NCBI GenBank assembly: GCA_002421685.1
Contig: DISB01000018.1
Span: 62,001-126,000, forward strand
DNA length: 64,000 nt
Direction of reading: 5' to 3'
From: Bacteroidetes bacterium UBA6221
GTDB lineage: Bacteria > Bacteroidota > Bacteroidia > Chitinophagales > Chitinophagaceae
Position numbers and translations under genes: made by a program. Positions 43,760 to 53,208 of the stretch are shown piece by piece. The notes under the pieces are model-generated. The model was not told the DNA's origin. It ran no database searches and was given only the letters and a program-made list of their open reading frames with translations. The first letter of the stretch is position 1, and the number at the start of each line of letters is the position of its first letter.

Positions 43760-44245
43760 TCAATGGCATTTGAAATATTCAAATGGTTCTTTGCATTCGT
43801 TACATTTATATAAAGCTTTGCAGGCAGTTGAGCCAAACCTGCTGATTTGTTCTGTGTCTTTGCCGCCGCATTGAGGACAGGCTATTTGCGCCTCAGCGTT
43901 GGCCACATCACAGCCTGAGTGTACCGGCGGCGCAATGCCGTATTTTTTCATCTTTTCCTTTGCCGCTTCACTGATGTTGTCAGTGGTCCACGCGGGATGA
44001 TACACCATCTTTACAGTTGCATTAATGTCGTGTTCATCCAGCAGCGATTTGATGTCTGCCTCAATAATACCCATCGCCGGACAACCCGTATAGGTTGGGG
44101 TAATGATTACTTCACAACCCGTTTCAGTCATATGTACATCCTGCAACATCCCTATTTCCCGTATAGTTACCACAGGTATTTCGGGGTCAGCTATCCGTGA
44201 CAGCAATTGTAAAATATCTTCCCTAGTGTAAGCTGTACTCACCAT
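43760..44245 (-). CDS. paaD: Phenylacetyl-CoA epoxidase subunit PaaD
   Basis: A 161-aa protein with the MIP18/DUF59-like domain (LLSRIADPEIPVVTIREIGM, then ITPTYTGCPAMGIIEADI) and a C-terminal zinc ribbon (CPQCGG ... STACKALYKCNECKEPFEYF). PaaD is thought to help assemble or repair the metal centre of the PaaABC epoxidase. Its start overlaps the end of paaC by 7 bases. It is the last gene before the operon terminator. Confidence 0.95.
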   Translation of the reverse strand: MVSTAYTREDILQLLSRIADPEIPVVTIREIGMLQDVHMTETGCEVIITPTYTGCPAMGIIEADIKSLLDEHDINATVKMVYHPAWTTDNISEAAKEKMKKYGIAPPVHSGCDVANAEAQIACPQCGGKDTEQISRFGSTACKALYKCNECKEPFEYFKCH

Positions 44246-45000
44246 TTCGCATCAGGATAAGCCCTTTGTAAATATTGCATTTCACCCAGCATATGTCCCA
44301 GGTGCTCTGTATGTACACCTTTTCTGCCACCTGTTTGCATATAGTCGGCGGTTGGCAGTCTCAATGTCGCTTCCTCCAGCACGTTTTTTATATGCGTTTC
44401 CCACAGCGAATGAAGAGATGGATTATCTACCCCCAAACCTTGAGCAATCAATGCCGTATCGGTTTCGTCAGCTTCAAACAGTTCGCCCGTGTACATCCAC
44501 AAATTGTCGATAGCCTGCTGCGCCTTCTCATGGCTTTCTTCCGTGCCATCGCCCAGCCTTACCGTCCAGTCTGCTGCATGCGCCATATGGTATTTCACTT
44601 CTTTCAGGGTTTTGACTGCCAAGGCTGCAAAGGTTTCATCCTTGCTGTTTTGCAGCGACATGAAGAAGTAATATTCATACACAGACATAAGCAACTGGCG
44701 GGCTATTGTATCCGCGAAATTGCCGTTGGGCATTTCTGCCAACAGGTTATTATAATACTGCCGTTCGTTTCTCCTGTAAGCGAGGTCGTCTGCAGTTTTG
44801 CCTTTCCCCTCCAGTTGTGCTGCATAGTTGTAAAACGTCTGCGCCCTGCCTATCAGGTCCAGTGCAATGTTGGTCAGCGCCAGGTCTTCTTCCAGTAAAG
44901 GGCCGTTGCTGCACCATTCAGACAACCGGTGCGATAATATCCAGGCATTATCTGCAATCCTCAGGCTGTAAGTATATTTCAGTTCGTTAATGTTTGCCAT
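44239..45000 (-). CDS. paaC: Phenylacetyl-CoA epoxidase subunit PaaC
   Basis: A 253-aa helical protein with a ferritin-like fold: LRIADNAWILSHRLSEWCSN, ALTNIALDLIGRAQTFYNYA and LKEVKYHMAHAADWTVRLGD. PaaC is the structural partner of the catalytic PaaA subunit. The end TEHLGHMLGEMQYLQRAYPD is the family C-terminus. It lies 2 bp after paaB. Confidence 0.95.
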   Translation of the reverse strand: MANINELKYTYSLRIADNAWILSHRLSEWCSNGPLLEEDLALTNIALDLIGRAQTFYNYAAQLEGKGKTADDLAYRRNERQYYNNLLAEMPNGNFADTIARQLLMSVYEYYFFMSLQNSKDETFAALAVKTLKEVKYHMAHAADWTVRLGDGTEESHEKAQQAIDNLWMYTGELFEADETDTALIAQGLGVDNPSLHSLWETHIKNVLEEATLRLPTADYMQTGGRKGVHTEHLGHMLGEMQYLQRAYPDAKW

Positions 45001-45002
45001 AG

Positions 45003-45293
45003 CTAAATCTGTTTTGCGCCTTCGGGCATTACATAAAATGTAGGGTGGCGGTATACTTTATCGTCAGCGGGATCGAAGAACATATCAGCGTCATCGGGGT
45101 TGGACGCCACAATTGAGTTGGCGGGCACTACCCATATACTACTGCCTTCGCCACGACGGGTATATATATCCCTTGCGTTTTGCAACGCCATCTTCCTGTC
45201 CGATGCGTGTACACTGCCGGCGTGCATATGGTGGCTGCCGTTCCTGCTTTGTATGAATACTTCCCACAAGTCCAGTTGTGTATCTGTAGCCAT
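45003..45293 (-). CDS. paaB: Phenylacetyl-CoA epoxidase subunit PaaB
   Basis: A 96-aa protein: LWEVFIQSRNGSHHMHAGSV, then HASDRKMALQNARDIYTRRG and EGSSIWVVPANSIVASNPDD match PaaB, the small bridging subunit that holds PaaAC dimers together. Length is normal. It is 23 bp after paaA. Confidence 0.95.
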   Translation of the reverse strand: MATDTQLDLWEVFIQSRNGSHHMHAGSVHASDRKMALQNARDIYTRRGEGSSIWVVPANSIVASNPDDADMFFDPADDKVYRHPTFYVMPEGAKQI

Positions 45294-45316
45294 TGTATTG
45301 CGATTTAATAAGTTGA

Positions 45317-46273
45317 TTAATTGTTTTTTACTGCTTGTTTTACTTTATACGCCTCTGCAGCAGCCCTCACCCATGCGCCATCGTTATGTGCTTTTTTGTG
45401 GTGGGCTATACGTTGTTTATTGCATTGCCCGTTGCCTTGTATTACCCTGTAAAACTCTTCCCAGTTTATTTCACCGTGGTCGTAATGGCCGGTTGCTTCA
45501 TTCCATTTCAGTTCCGGGTCGGGGATGGTAAGTCCTATCACTTCCGCCTGCTGCACAGTTTTGTCAATGAACTTCGTACGCAATTCATCATTGCTATGCC
45601 TTTTTATCTTCCACCTGAATGCGTCTGATGAATGTGGTGAATCACTATCGTGCGGGCCAAACATCATCAGCGATGGCCACCACCACCTGTTCATGGCATC
45701 CTGCGCCATTTCGCGTTGCTCCGGCGTGCCTTTCATCATCGTTGCCATTATCTCATAGCCCTGCCGCTGGTGAAAACTTTCTTCTTTGCAGATGCGTACC
45801 ATCGCCCTGCTGTAAGGGCCGTATGAAGTGCGCTGCAACGATACCTGGTTCACAATGGCAGCACCATCTACCAGCCAGCCTATGGCACCAATATCTGCCC
45901 ATGTAAGCGTGGGGTAGTTAAATATATTGGAATATTTCGCCTTGCCTGTCTGTAGCTGTTCTATCATCTCTTCGCGCGAAATGCCCAGTGTTTCTGCTGC
46001 GCTGTACAGGTACAGGCCATGTCCGCCTTCATCCTGTATCTTGGCCAGCAGTATCTGCTTTGCCCTGATGCTGGGTGCGCGGGTTATCCAGTTGCCTTCC
46101 GGCTGCATACCAATCACTTCAGAATGTGCATGCTGCGATATCTGGCGGATGAGGTGCCTCCTGTATGCCTCGGGCATCCAGTCGCGCGGTTCTACGGCAT
46201 CGCCTCTCTGCACGCTTTCTTCAAATTTCGATAAGCGCGCATCATCAATCGCCGGTGCTGTATTAATGCTCAT
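45317..46273 (-). CDS. paaA: Phenylacetyl-CoA epoxidase catalytic subunit PaaA
   Basis: A 318-aa diiron monooxygenase subunit. Metal-ligand stretches are visible: AKIQDEGGHGLYLYSAAETL and MVRICKEESFHQRQGYEIM. Other family stretches are PEAYRRHLIRQISQHAHSEV and FGPHDSDSPHSSDAFRWKIK. It inserts one oxygen atom into phenylacetyl-CoA to form the ring epoxide, the committed step of aerobic phenylacetate degradation. It begins the order paaA-B-C-D. The reductase gene paaE, needed to supply electrons, is not in this cluster. Confidence 0.96.
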   Translation of the reverse strand: MSINTAPAIDDARLSKFEESVQRGDAVEPRDWMPEAYRRHLIRQISQHAHSEVIGMQPEGNWITRAPSIRAKQILLAKIQDEGGHGLYLYSAAETLGISREEMIEQLQTGKAKYSNIFNYPTLTWADIGAIGWLVDGAAIVNQVSLQRTSYGPYSRAMVRICKEESFHQRQGYEIMATMMKGTPEQREMAQDAMNRWWWPSLMMFGPHDSDSPHSSDAFRWKIKRHSNDELRTKFIDKTVQQAEVIGLTIPDPELKWNEATGHYDHGEINWEEFYRVIQGNGQCNKQRIAHHKKAHNDGAWVRAAAEAYKVKQAVKNN

Positions 46274-46385
46274 GTTATTGGAATTGTCTGAACACCAATA
46301 CTACTTAATCACTATACTCCCCTAAATGATTTTCGTCATTTATCCCGGTGATTATTCTCATCTTTTTCGATACCGGGCAAAATAA

Positions 46386-46405
46386 AAGGCGCCGAAAGGC
46401 GCCCT
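46386..46405 (-). terminator. Terminator after the nfeD-SPFH pair
   Basis: GGCGCC-GAAA-GGCGCC; on the minus strand the stem is followed by TTTTATTTT. It lies 25 bp past the stop of the SPFH gene and separates it from paaA. Confidence 0.85.
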
Positions 46406-46429
46406 TGTGTATGTATCAATTTTATCCTC

Positions 46430-47371
46430 TTAGCTCTCGCTCCTATTAGTCTTTTTTATCACCTGTGTAGCGGTGGCTATCAGGCTGGAAAGGTCGGCCA
46501 TATTAGATGGTATAATCATTGTGTTGTTTGTTTTGGCCAGGTTGCCAAACTCTTGTATATATTGCTCCGCAACGCGCAGGTTTACAGCGTCTTGTCCGCC
46601 CGGGGCATTTATAGCCATAGCTATTTCGCGAATACCTTTTGCCGTTGCCATTGCTACCGCCTCTATCTCCGCAGCGCTACCCTCTGCTTCGTTGATGCGC
46701 CTCATCTTCTCACCTTCCGAGCGGGCTATCAGTTCGCGCTTTTCGCCCTCGGCTCTGTTTATCTGTGCCTGCATATCACCTTCCGAGTTGGCAATGTTGG
46801 CACGCTTCTCACGCTCGGCACGCATCTGTTTCTCCATCGCATCTTTTATACTTTGCGGTGGGGTGATGTTTTTCACCTCATAGCGGGTCACCTTTACACC
46901 CCAGGGGTCGCTGGCGTTGTCTACCGCTTCCACTATAGTGCCGTTCATACTTTCCCGCTCCTCAAAGGTCCTGTCCAGCTCCATTTTGCCTATGATGCTG
47001 CGCATAGTAGTCTGTGCCAGTTGTATGGAAGCAAAACGATAGTTGTCAATACCATAACTGGCTTTTTGAGGGTCCATCAGTTGCAGGTACAGTACACCAT
47101 CTACTTCCACGGCGATATTGTCTTTGGTAATACAGGTCTGTGCTGCAACATCTATTACCTGCTCTTTCAGCGTATGCTTGTAAGCAATCCTGTCGGCAAA
47201 AGGGATGATGACATGAAAGCCTGCCAGCAGTGTTGCCCTGTACTTGCCAAACCGCTCTACTATATAGGCCGAGCGTTGTGGTACTATGCGTATAGTAGTG
47301 AGAAAAAGTAACAGGGCAAGTATCGCCAGTCCTAAAAAGATAATAGTGCCTGCGTTCATAAGTTTATCCAA
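46430..47371 (-). CDS. SPFH/band-7 (stomatin-like) membrane protein
   Basis: A 313-aa protein with one N-terminal helix (about 8-28), the SPFH domain (IRIVPQRSAYIVERFGKYRA, YKHTLKEQVIDVAAQTCITK, VKVTRYEVKNITPPQSIKDA) and a long coiled coil (MEKQMRAEREKRANIANSEG with later EGEKRELIARSEG repeats). Paraslipin/stomatin-like proteins form oligomeric membrane microdomains. The start overlaps the nfeD end by 8 bases, the usual pairing of STOPP and NfeD proteins. Confidence 0.93.
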   Translation of the reverse strand: MDKLMNAGTIIFLGLAILALLLFLTTIRIVPQRSAYIVERFGKYRATLLAGFHVIIPFADRIAYKHTLKEQVIDVAAQTCITKDNIAVEVDGVLYLQLMDPQKASYGIDNYRFASIQLAQTTMRSIIGKMELDRTFEERESMNGTIVEAVDNASDPWGVKVTRYEVKNITPPQSIKDAMEKQMRAEREKRANIANSEGDMQAQINRAEGEKRELIARSEGEKMRRINEAEGSAAEIEAVAMATAKGIREIAMAINAPGGQDAVNLRVAEQYIQEFGNLAKTNNTMIIPSNMADLSSLIATATQVIKKTNRSES

Positions 47372-47810
47372 TTGGTTCTACAAATAGTTTAATGCTCTTA
47401 TAACCTGTTATTTTCAACCGCTGGCCTTCTGTTACCGGCTGGTTCGACTCTGCGTTCCAGGTGCTGCCTTTGAAAGATACCTTACCGGTTTGCCCGGCGG
47501 TAAAGCTGTTCAGCGCTACGGCTGTACGCCCTATATATTCATCTTCCAGTTCAGCATCGGGCGACTTACGGTCCATATACCTTTTCCTCAACGTCTTGCG
47601 TAGTAGTGCCAGGCTCAGTAGTGAACTGCCCAGGAAGATGAAAAGTTGTGTGTTCAGCTCAATATTGAACATCAGGCATACCAGCGCCGTAACCCATGCG
47701 CCTACACCAAAGAATATAAGCACAAGCCCGGGTACTACAAGTTCTACCAGTATCAGCGCCAGCCCTATAAGGAACCAGATAACTTCAGCCTGTGAGAAAA
47801 AATCTGCCAA
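47364..47810 (-). CDS. NfeD family membrane protein
   Basis: A 148-aa short NfeD: three to four helices (VIWFLIGLALILVELVVPGL, VLIFFGVGAWVTALVCLMF, TQLFIFLGSSLLSLALLRKT) and a C-terminal OB-fold domain (EDEYIGRTAVALNSFTAGQT, VSFKGSTWNAESN, GQRLKITGYKSIKLFVEPI). NfeD proteins pair with SPFH proteins in membrane quality control. It lacks the ClpP-like protease domain of long NfeD proteins. It is divergent from aat. Confidence 0.92.
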   Translation of the reverse strand: MADFFSQAEVIWFLIGLALILVELVVPGLVLIFFGVGAWVTALVCLMFNIELNTQLFIFLGSSLLSLALLRKTLRKRYMDRKSPDAELEDEYIGRTAVALNSFTAGQTGKVSFKGSTWNAESNQPVTEGQRLKITGYKSIKLFVEPIG

Positions 47811-47908
47811 TGCGTGTTGATTAGGTTGTGCTAAATATACGAAAGATTAAAATAACACCCGTAGCACGTTCGTTTTGCAGTATGCCTGCTTATCTGCAAT
47901 TTGCAGCC

Positions 47909-48556
47909 ATGCACCTGCACATGCTCAGCGACGAAATCTGGTTTCCACCTGTGGAAGAAGCACTGCCCGATGGACTGCTGGCGATAGGTGGTGACCTGCA
48001 CATAGAAAGACTGCTGCTGGCATACAGGAGCGGTATATTCCCCTGGTACGATGATGAAACACCCTTGTGGTGGAGCCCCGACCCGCGCTTCGTATTATTC
48101 CCCGAAAAGCTGAAAGTAAGCAAGAGCATGAAACAACTATTGAAGAAAGGTGCTTTTGACTTCACCACTAACAAAGCTTTTGAACTGGTAATACGAAACT
48201 GCCAACTTGCACCACGTCCGGGGCAGGATGGTACATGGATAAATGAAGACATCATCGCCGCGTATACAGAGTTGCACCGACTCGGTTTCGCCCATAGCGC
48301 CGAGGTATGGCGGGATGGAGAACTGGTGGGCGGGTTATACGGCATACGGATGGGTGATATGTTCTTTGGTGAAAGTATGTTCAGCAAGCAGAGCAACGCC
48401 AGCAAGTATGCCTTTATCAAATACATACAGCAATTGCAAACAGAAGGAGTTCAACTCATAGACTGCCAGGTATATACTGAACACTTAGAAAGCCTGGGCG
48501 CAGAGATGATACCCCGCTCAGCGTTTATGGATATGCTGAAACTAAATAAAGCTTAA
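47909..48556 (+). CDS. aat: Leucyl/phenylalanyl-tRNA-protein transferase
   Basis: A 215-aa enzyme from the ATG at 47909: DEIWFPPVEEALPDGLLAIG, then GDLHIERLLLAYRSGIFPWY and PLWWSPDPRFVLFPEKLKVS are nearly diagnostic, as is GELVGGLYGIRMGDMFFGES. Aat adds Leu or Phe to N-terminal Arg/Lys of proteins, marking them for ClpAP/ClpS degradation (N-degron pathway). The frame stays open upstream to 47828 with another ATG at 47882, but homologues begin about ten residues before the IWFPP segment, so 47909 is preferred. Confidence 0.95.
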   Translation: MHLHMLSDEIWFPPVEEALPDGLLAIGGDLHIERLLLAYRSGIFPWYDDETPLWWSPDPRFVLFPEKLKVSKSMKQLLKKGAFDFTTNKAFELVIRNCQLAPRPGQDGTWINEDIIAAYTELHRLGFAHSAEVWRDGELVGGLYGIRMGDMFFGESMFSKQSNASKYAFIKYIQQLQTEGVQLIDCQVYTEHLESLGAEMIPRSAFMDMLKLNKA

Positions 48557-48606
48557 TGCCCATATACTATATACACTCTTTATTGTAAGTTTAATACATA
48601 ATTACC

Positions 48607-49773
48607 ATGGCAGACATTTTACATACGCGCGTCAGGTCGGTAGATATACTGCGGGGCATCGTTATGGTGCTGATGGCACTGGACCATACCCGCGATTACT
48701 TTACCGACTTTTATAACAACCCCACCGATTTATCGGTAGCATCTACAGGCATGTTCCTTACAAGGTGGATCACACATTTCTGCGCACCTGTGTTTGTTTT
48801 CCTGGGGGGTACCAGTGCGTTTCTGTCCCTCAGCAAAAAGCAGGATAAGAAAGCGGCATCCTTTTTTCTATTCACCCGTGGCGTATGGCTCATCGTATTG
48901 GAGCTGACCATCGTGCGCTTCGGGTGGTTGTTCAATCTCGATTATTCGCAAACCATCGTGCAGGTCATCTGGGCCATTGGGTGGAGTATGATATTTCTCG
49001 CTGCGCTGATACATCTGCCATTCAGGTGGATTCTTGCTATTGGCCTTATCATGATAGTCGGGCACAACGCACTGGACTTTATACCTGTTGACACACAGAC
49101 CGGAACGGGGCTGCTCTGGCATTTCCTGCACCAGTCGGGCTTTATACAATATGGCACCAATGGCTCATTATTTGTCATCTATCCACTTATACCCTGGATA
49201 GGTGTTATGGCCACGGGGTATTGCTTCGGCAGGATATTGCAATACAACGAGCAGAAACGTAACCGCATGCTGTACCGTATTGGTGGCGGTGCTGTCCTCT
49301 TGTTCATTATATTAAGAGCTACCAACCTTTATGGCGACCCTCATCCATGGACGGTACAGGATAGTTGGTTCAGGACGATACTTTCTTTCGTCAACTGCGA
49401 AAAATACCCGCCATCGTTATTATACCTGCTCATGACTCTGGGCCCGTCTATCATGCTGATGCCATTGCTGGAAAGAGCAGGGGCCAAAGCCGGGAGGTTC
49501 TTTACCGTGTTCGGCAGGGTGCCTTTGTTTTATTATATAGCACATATCTACCTGATACATGCTATGGCCCTTGTTGGGGCTGCCATGCTCGGCCTGCCGT
49601 TCGATTACTTCACCGACAACGACCTGATATGGGTGTCCAAACCCGGGTGGGGATGGGGCCTGCCCGTGGTATATGCCGTATGGATAACTGCCGTCCTGCT
49701 GCTGTATTATCCCTCACGATGGTTCATGCGGGTAAAGCAGCAGAACAAGCAGTGGTGGCTCAGCTACCTGTAG
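48607..49773 (+). CDS. DUF1624-type acyltransferase-like membrane protein
   Basis: A 388-aa protein with about ten helices and the family opening RVRSVDILRGIVMVLMALDH, then TRDYFTD and ITHFCAPVFVFLGGTSAFLS. It belongs to DUF1624, related to the transmembrane acyltransferases such as heparan-alpha-glucosaminide N-acetyltransferase. The His in LDH and the Arg/Asp in TRDY fit the conserved membrane-embedded residues. Substrate is unknown. Its stop directly abuts the stop of the convergent tex gene. Confidence 0.88.
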   Translation: MADILHTRVRSVDILRGIVMVLMALDHTRDYFTDFYNNPTDLSVASTGMFLTRWITHFCAPVFVFLGGTSAFLSLSKKQDKKAASFFLFTRGVWLIVLELTIVRFGWLFNLDYSQTIVQVIWAIGWSMIFLAALIHLPFRWILAIGLIMIVGHNALDFIPVDTQTGTGLLWHFLHQSGFIQYGTNGSLFVIYPLIPWIGVMATGYCFGRILQYNEQKRNRMLYRIGGGAVLLFIILRATNLYGDPHPWTVQDSWFRTILSFVNCEKYPPSLLYLLMTLGPSIMLMPLLERAGAKAGRFFTVFGRVPLFYYIAHIYLIHAMALVGAAMLGLPFDYFTDNDLIWVSKPGWGWGLPVVYAVWITAVLLLYYPSRWFMRVKQQNKQWWLSYL

Positions 49774-52011
49774 TTATTTGCCGAACTTCTTTTTCAACAT
49801 GCTGAGCGCATCGTTCATGTTCATGCCGCTCATATCTTTTTCTTTCGGCCTTGGCTGATGTCCGCCTTTTGCAGGGCGTGGCTGCCTGGCAGGCGCTTCC
49901 TGTGTTTGTTTTATGGACAGGGCTATGCGTTTCCTGTTCATATCTACTTCCAGCACTTTTACCATTACTTTGTCATTCAGTTTCAGCACCTCGTTGGGGT
50001 CAGTAATGTATTTATGCGCCACTTCCGACACGTGTACCAGGCCGTCCTGTTTTATACCTATATCTACAAAAGCGCCGAAGCGGGTAAGGTTGGTCACTAT
50101 GCCCGGTACTATCATGCCTACGGCTACATCTTCAATGCTGTATATATTGGCGAATTCAAATGCCTGCGCCTCGCTGCGCGGGTCAAGGCCCGGTTTCTTC
50201 AGTTCGTTGATGATGTCCTGTATGGTATGCGCGCCCGCCGCTTCGGTGATGTATTTCCTCACATCTATCTGCTTCAGCAGCTCTTCGTTGCCTATCAGTT
50301 GACCCACATCCACGCCCAGGTCTTTAGCCATCTGCTGCACCAGTGTATACGACTCGGGGTGTACCGCACTTGCATCCAGCGGATTCTCCCCTTCTTTTAC
50401 CCTAAGGAAACCCGCACACTGTTCATAGGCTTTGCTGCCCAACCTTGGCACTTGCATCAGTTGTTTGCGGCTGGTGAAGCCGCCTATCTCGCTGCGGTAC
50501 TTTACTATATTATCGGCTATGGATGGGCCTATACCACTCACATAACTCAGCAGGTGTTTGCTGGCGGTGTTCAGGTTCACACCCACCATATTCACACAGC
50601 TTACCACCGTCTGGTCCAATTTTTCTTTCAGGCGTACCTGGTTTACATCGTGCTGGTACTGGCCTACACCTATGCTCTTAGGGTCTATCTTCACCAGCTC
50701 TGCCAGCGGGTCCATCAGCCTGCGGCCGATACTCACCGAGCCACGCACTGTTATGTCTTGCTCCGGAAATTCTTCCCTCGCCGTTTCAGATGCTGAATAG
50801 ATAGAGGCGCCATCTTCATTCACCAAAAACACCGGTAGTTTCAGGTCCAGTTTTTTGATGAACTGTTCCGTCTCCCTGCCTGCGGTGCCGTCGCCTACCG
50901 CTATGGCCTGTATATTATACTGCTGTACCAGCGTTCTTATTTTGTGTTCGGCATCTATCAGCCTGTTTTTCTCATGTATATATACCAGGTCTGTTTTCTT
51001 CAGTTCTCCTTTCTCATCCAGGCATACCACCTTGCAGCCTGTGCGGTAGCCGGGGTCGATGGCCAACAGGCGTTTACCACCCAGCGGTGCACTTAATAAT
51101 AACTGGCGCAGGTTTTCAGCAAATACGCTGATGGCCTCTTCATCGGCCTGTATCTTCAGCGCCATGCGCAGTTCACTTTCCATAGCAGGTTGTAATAACC
51201 TGCGGTAGGCGTCTTTCACCGCCTTCTTCACCTGGTCGCCCGCTTCGTTATTCGCTTTTACAAATTGTTTTTCCAGTATAGCCAGAGCCTCATCTTCACT
51301 GGGCGAGAAACCTAAACGCAGGAAACCCTCCATGAAACCGCGCATTACCGCCAGCACCCTGTGCGATGGTATTTTGGTAGCCGGTTCTGAAAAATCGAAA
51401 TAGTCTTTGAACTTGGCGGCTTCTTCTTCTTTACCACTCAATATCTTGCTGCTCACTGTTGCTTCACGCTCAAACAGGTTACGCATTTTGGCACGCACCT
51501 CAGCGTCTTCGTTCACTATCTCGGCTATGATGTCGCGCGCGCCTTGCAGGGCTTCATCAGCGCTCTTTACATTTTCGTTGATAAAGGCTTCCGCCTCCGC
51601 AGCAGGATTGATATTGCCCTGCTCCAGTATGCTCATCGCCAGGGGCTCCAGCCCGTTTTCGCGTGCCGTTTGCGCTTTGGTTTTGCGTTTGGGCTTGTAG
51701 GGCAGGTATATATCTTCCAGCTCGGCTATGGTGGTGGCTCCATTTATTTTATCCTGCAAAGCCTCCGTCATTTTGCCCTGCTCGGTGATGGTCTTTTCTA
51801 TAAACGCCTTCCTGTCTGCAAATTCTTTTTGCTGGCGTGCCTCGTCCTGTATGGCCTGTATCTGCACCTCGTCCAGCGCGCCGGTGCGGTCTTTACGGTA
51901 CCGTGCTATAAATGGTATGGTGGCGCCTTCGTTCAGCAATTCCAGCACCGCCGTTACATGCATTTCTTTTATATTCAGCTTTCCCGCTACTGTTTGAGCA
52001 AATTCCAACAT
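49774..52011 (-). CDS. tex: RNA-binding transcription accessory protein Tex
   Basis: A 745-aa protein with the Tex order: N-terminal helical domain (VLELLNEGATIPFIARYRKD, then RTGALDEVQIQAIQDE), YqgF-like domain (LAIDPGYRTGCKVVCLDEKG), helix-hairpin-helix (GVNLNTASKHLLSYVSGIGP, then EIGGFTSRKQLMQVPRLGSK) and an S1 RNA-binding domain (VGMIVPGIVTNLTRFGAFVD, IGIKQDGLVHVSEVA). The frame is open far upstream to 52926, but MLEFAQTVAGKLNIKEMHVT at 52011 is where homology begins and the extension would cover the opposite-strand gene at 52093. The C-terminal tail is basic and disordered, ending LSMLKKKFGK. Confidence 0.96.
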   Translation of the reverse strand: MLEFAQTVAGKLNIKEMHVTAVLELLNEGATIPFIARYRKDRTGALDEVQIQAIQDEARQQKEFADRKAFIEKTITEQGKMTEALQDKINGATTIAELEDIYLPYKPKRKTKAQTARENGLEPLAMSILEQGNINPAAEAEAFINENVKSADEALQGARDIIAEIVNEDAEVRAKMRNLFEREATVSSKILSGKEEEAAKFKDYFDFSEPATKIPSHRVLAVMRGFMEGFLRLGFSPSEDEALAILEKQFVKANNEAGDQVKKAVKDAYRRLLQPAMESELRMALKIQADEEAISVFAENLRQLLLSAPLGGKRLLAIDPGYRTGCKVVCLDEKGELKKTDLVYIHEKNRLIDAEHKIRTLVQQYNIQAIAVGDGTAGRETEQFIKKLDLKLPVFLVNEDGASIYSASETAREEFPEQDITVRGSVSIGRRLMDPLAELVKIDPKSIGVGQYQHDVNQVRLKEKLDQTVVSCVNMVGVNLNTASKHLLSYVSGIGPSIADNIVKYRSEIGGFTSRKQLMQVPRLGSKAYEQCAGFLRVKEGENPLDASAVHPESYTLVQQMAKDLGVDVGQLIGNEELLKQIDVRKYITEAAGAHTIQDIINELKKPGLDPRSEAQAFEFANIYSIEDVAVGMIVPGIVTNLTRFGAFVDIGIKQDGLVHVSEVAHKYITDPNEVLKLNDKVMVKVLEVDMNRKRIALSIKQTQEAPARQPRPAKGGHQPRPKEKDMSGMNMNDALSMLKKKFGK

Positions 52012-52092
52012 GCCGTTCAATTTTTTTTTAGGATTGCGAATGTAATTTGAACCTCCCGTTTTCAGAAAGAAAATCTTTACACATATTTGCTT

Positions 52093-52605
52093 ATGGACAT
52101 ACGTGCCGAAATACTGAAAGAACATTCCAAACAAAACTCGGAAGCCATAGCCGCGTGGGTGGTTGCATCTCCGCAACGTGTAGCGCAGTTGATGGATTTG
52201 TTCCTGCACGATGAATACCGCGTAGTGCAGCGGCTGGCACAGGTAGTGGGCAAACTGGCCGATGCCCACCCGCAACTGGTAATGCCCTGGCTGCCGCAAC
52301 TGGTGCAGCGTATGAACGAACCCGGTGTGCATGTGGCCGTAAAACGCAATGTAGTGCGCATACTGCAATATGTGGATATACCCGAGGCCCTGCATGGCGA
52401 TGTGATGAATACCTGCTTCGACCTGCTGGCCGACCCGAATGAAACCGTAGCGGTACGTGTATTTTCCATGACGGTGCTGGACAAACTCTCCGCCTAATAC
52501 CCCGAAATAAGGCAGGAGCTGAGGGTGATAATAGAAGACATACTGGAGCAGGGGTGTACAGCCGCTTTCCGTGCCCGAGCAAAGATGGTGTTGAAGGGGA
52601 AGTAA
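52093..52605 (+). pseudogene. HEAT-repeat-like protein interrupted by a stop codon
   Basis: From the ATG at 52093 the frame encodes helical repeats (MDIRAEILKEHSKQNSEAIA, RVAQLMDLFLHDEYRVVQRL, VKRNVVRILQYVDIPEALHG, VAVRVFSMTVLDKLSA), then a TAA at 52495-52497. Past it, the same frame continues with YPEIRQELRVIIEDILEQGC, then TAAFRARAKMVLKGK to a second TAA at 52603-52605. The read-on sequence is charged, helical and repeat-like, so the first stop probably cut a longer gene by 36 codons. The 134-residue product could still fold. It is divergent from tex. Confidence 0.65.
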
Positions 52606-53208
52606 GTGAGCGGATACCTGCTTAACAACATAGCTGTCATGTACCATTTTTAACCCGCATGGAAACAAAAATGACCTGTCCGGAAACAAATTTATTGTCA
52701 AATGTTGTTGTTTGTTGCGGATTTTGAGCATCAACATTTGTTTAATTGCCTGGCAATCAAACGGTTGGCAAAAATGTTCCCAAATGTTTCCAGAAAAACT
52801 GAATAAATTTTTTGACTCGTCCTGGCACAGGTGAACAGGCCGGGCATACGATAACCAATAGCCTGGCGGACTTGTGAATGGATATGGTAATATGACGTGG
52901 AGGCGGTGCATAGGGATTGGATACAAGACCTGGCAGGCTTTATTTATTATAACAAATATACACTATTAATACCAAATTTGCAAAAATAATTATTGACTAT
53001 TTGTTGGAACCACATATGCCGCTGAAATGTGTTAACATCCTCTTGGCTCACTATATTACTCGCTTCTTTCGTGAGACCGCTTCGCCAAGTTCAATGGGAG
53101 AACTTTTCTCGCGCAGAGACATATATCATGACTGTGCCCTGCGGGGTTAATAAAAAAACAAGTTGCACGGCTTTTATGTTCATATATTGGAATTATTCAG
53201 AGCTGAGT
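52606..53208. other. Gene-free interval with inverted repeats
   Basis: No convincing gene. Notable features are a perfect 9-bp inverted repeat CAAATGTTG (52699-52707)/CAACATTTG (52732-52740), a small palindrome TTGCC-T-GGCAA (52746-52756), and a repeated GGAAACAAA (near 52660 and 52682). Sequence from 53029 to 53208 is open in the amine oxidase frame but does not look coding and lacks homology-like features. Regulation of the amine oxidase gene from here is possible but unproven. Confidence 0.5.

Noticed and set aside
52012..52926. A 305-codon N-terminal extension of tex
   Set aside because: Homology begins at the Met at 52011; the extension is antisense to the HEAT-like gene and unlike protein.
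53029..53208. A 60-codon extension of the amine oxidase
   Set aside because: The FAD motif starts within a few residues of the ATG at 53209, and the extension has no signal peptide or domain.
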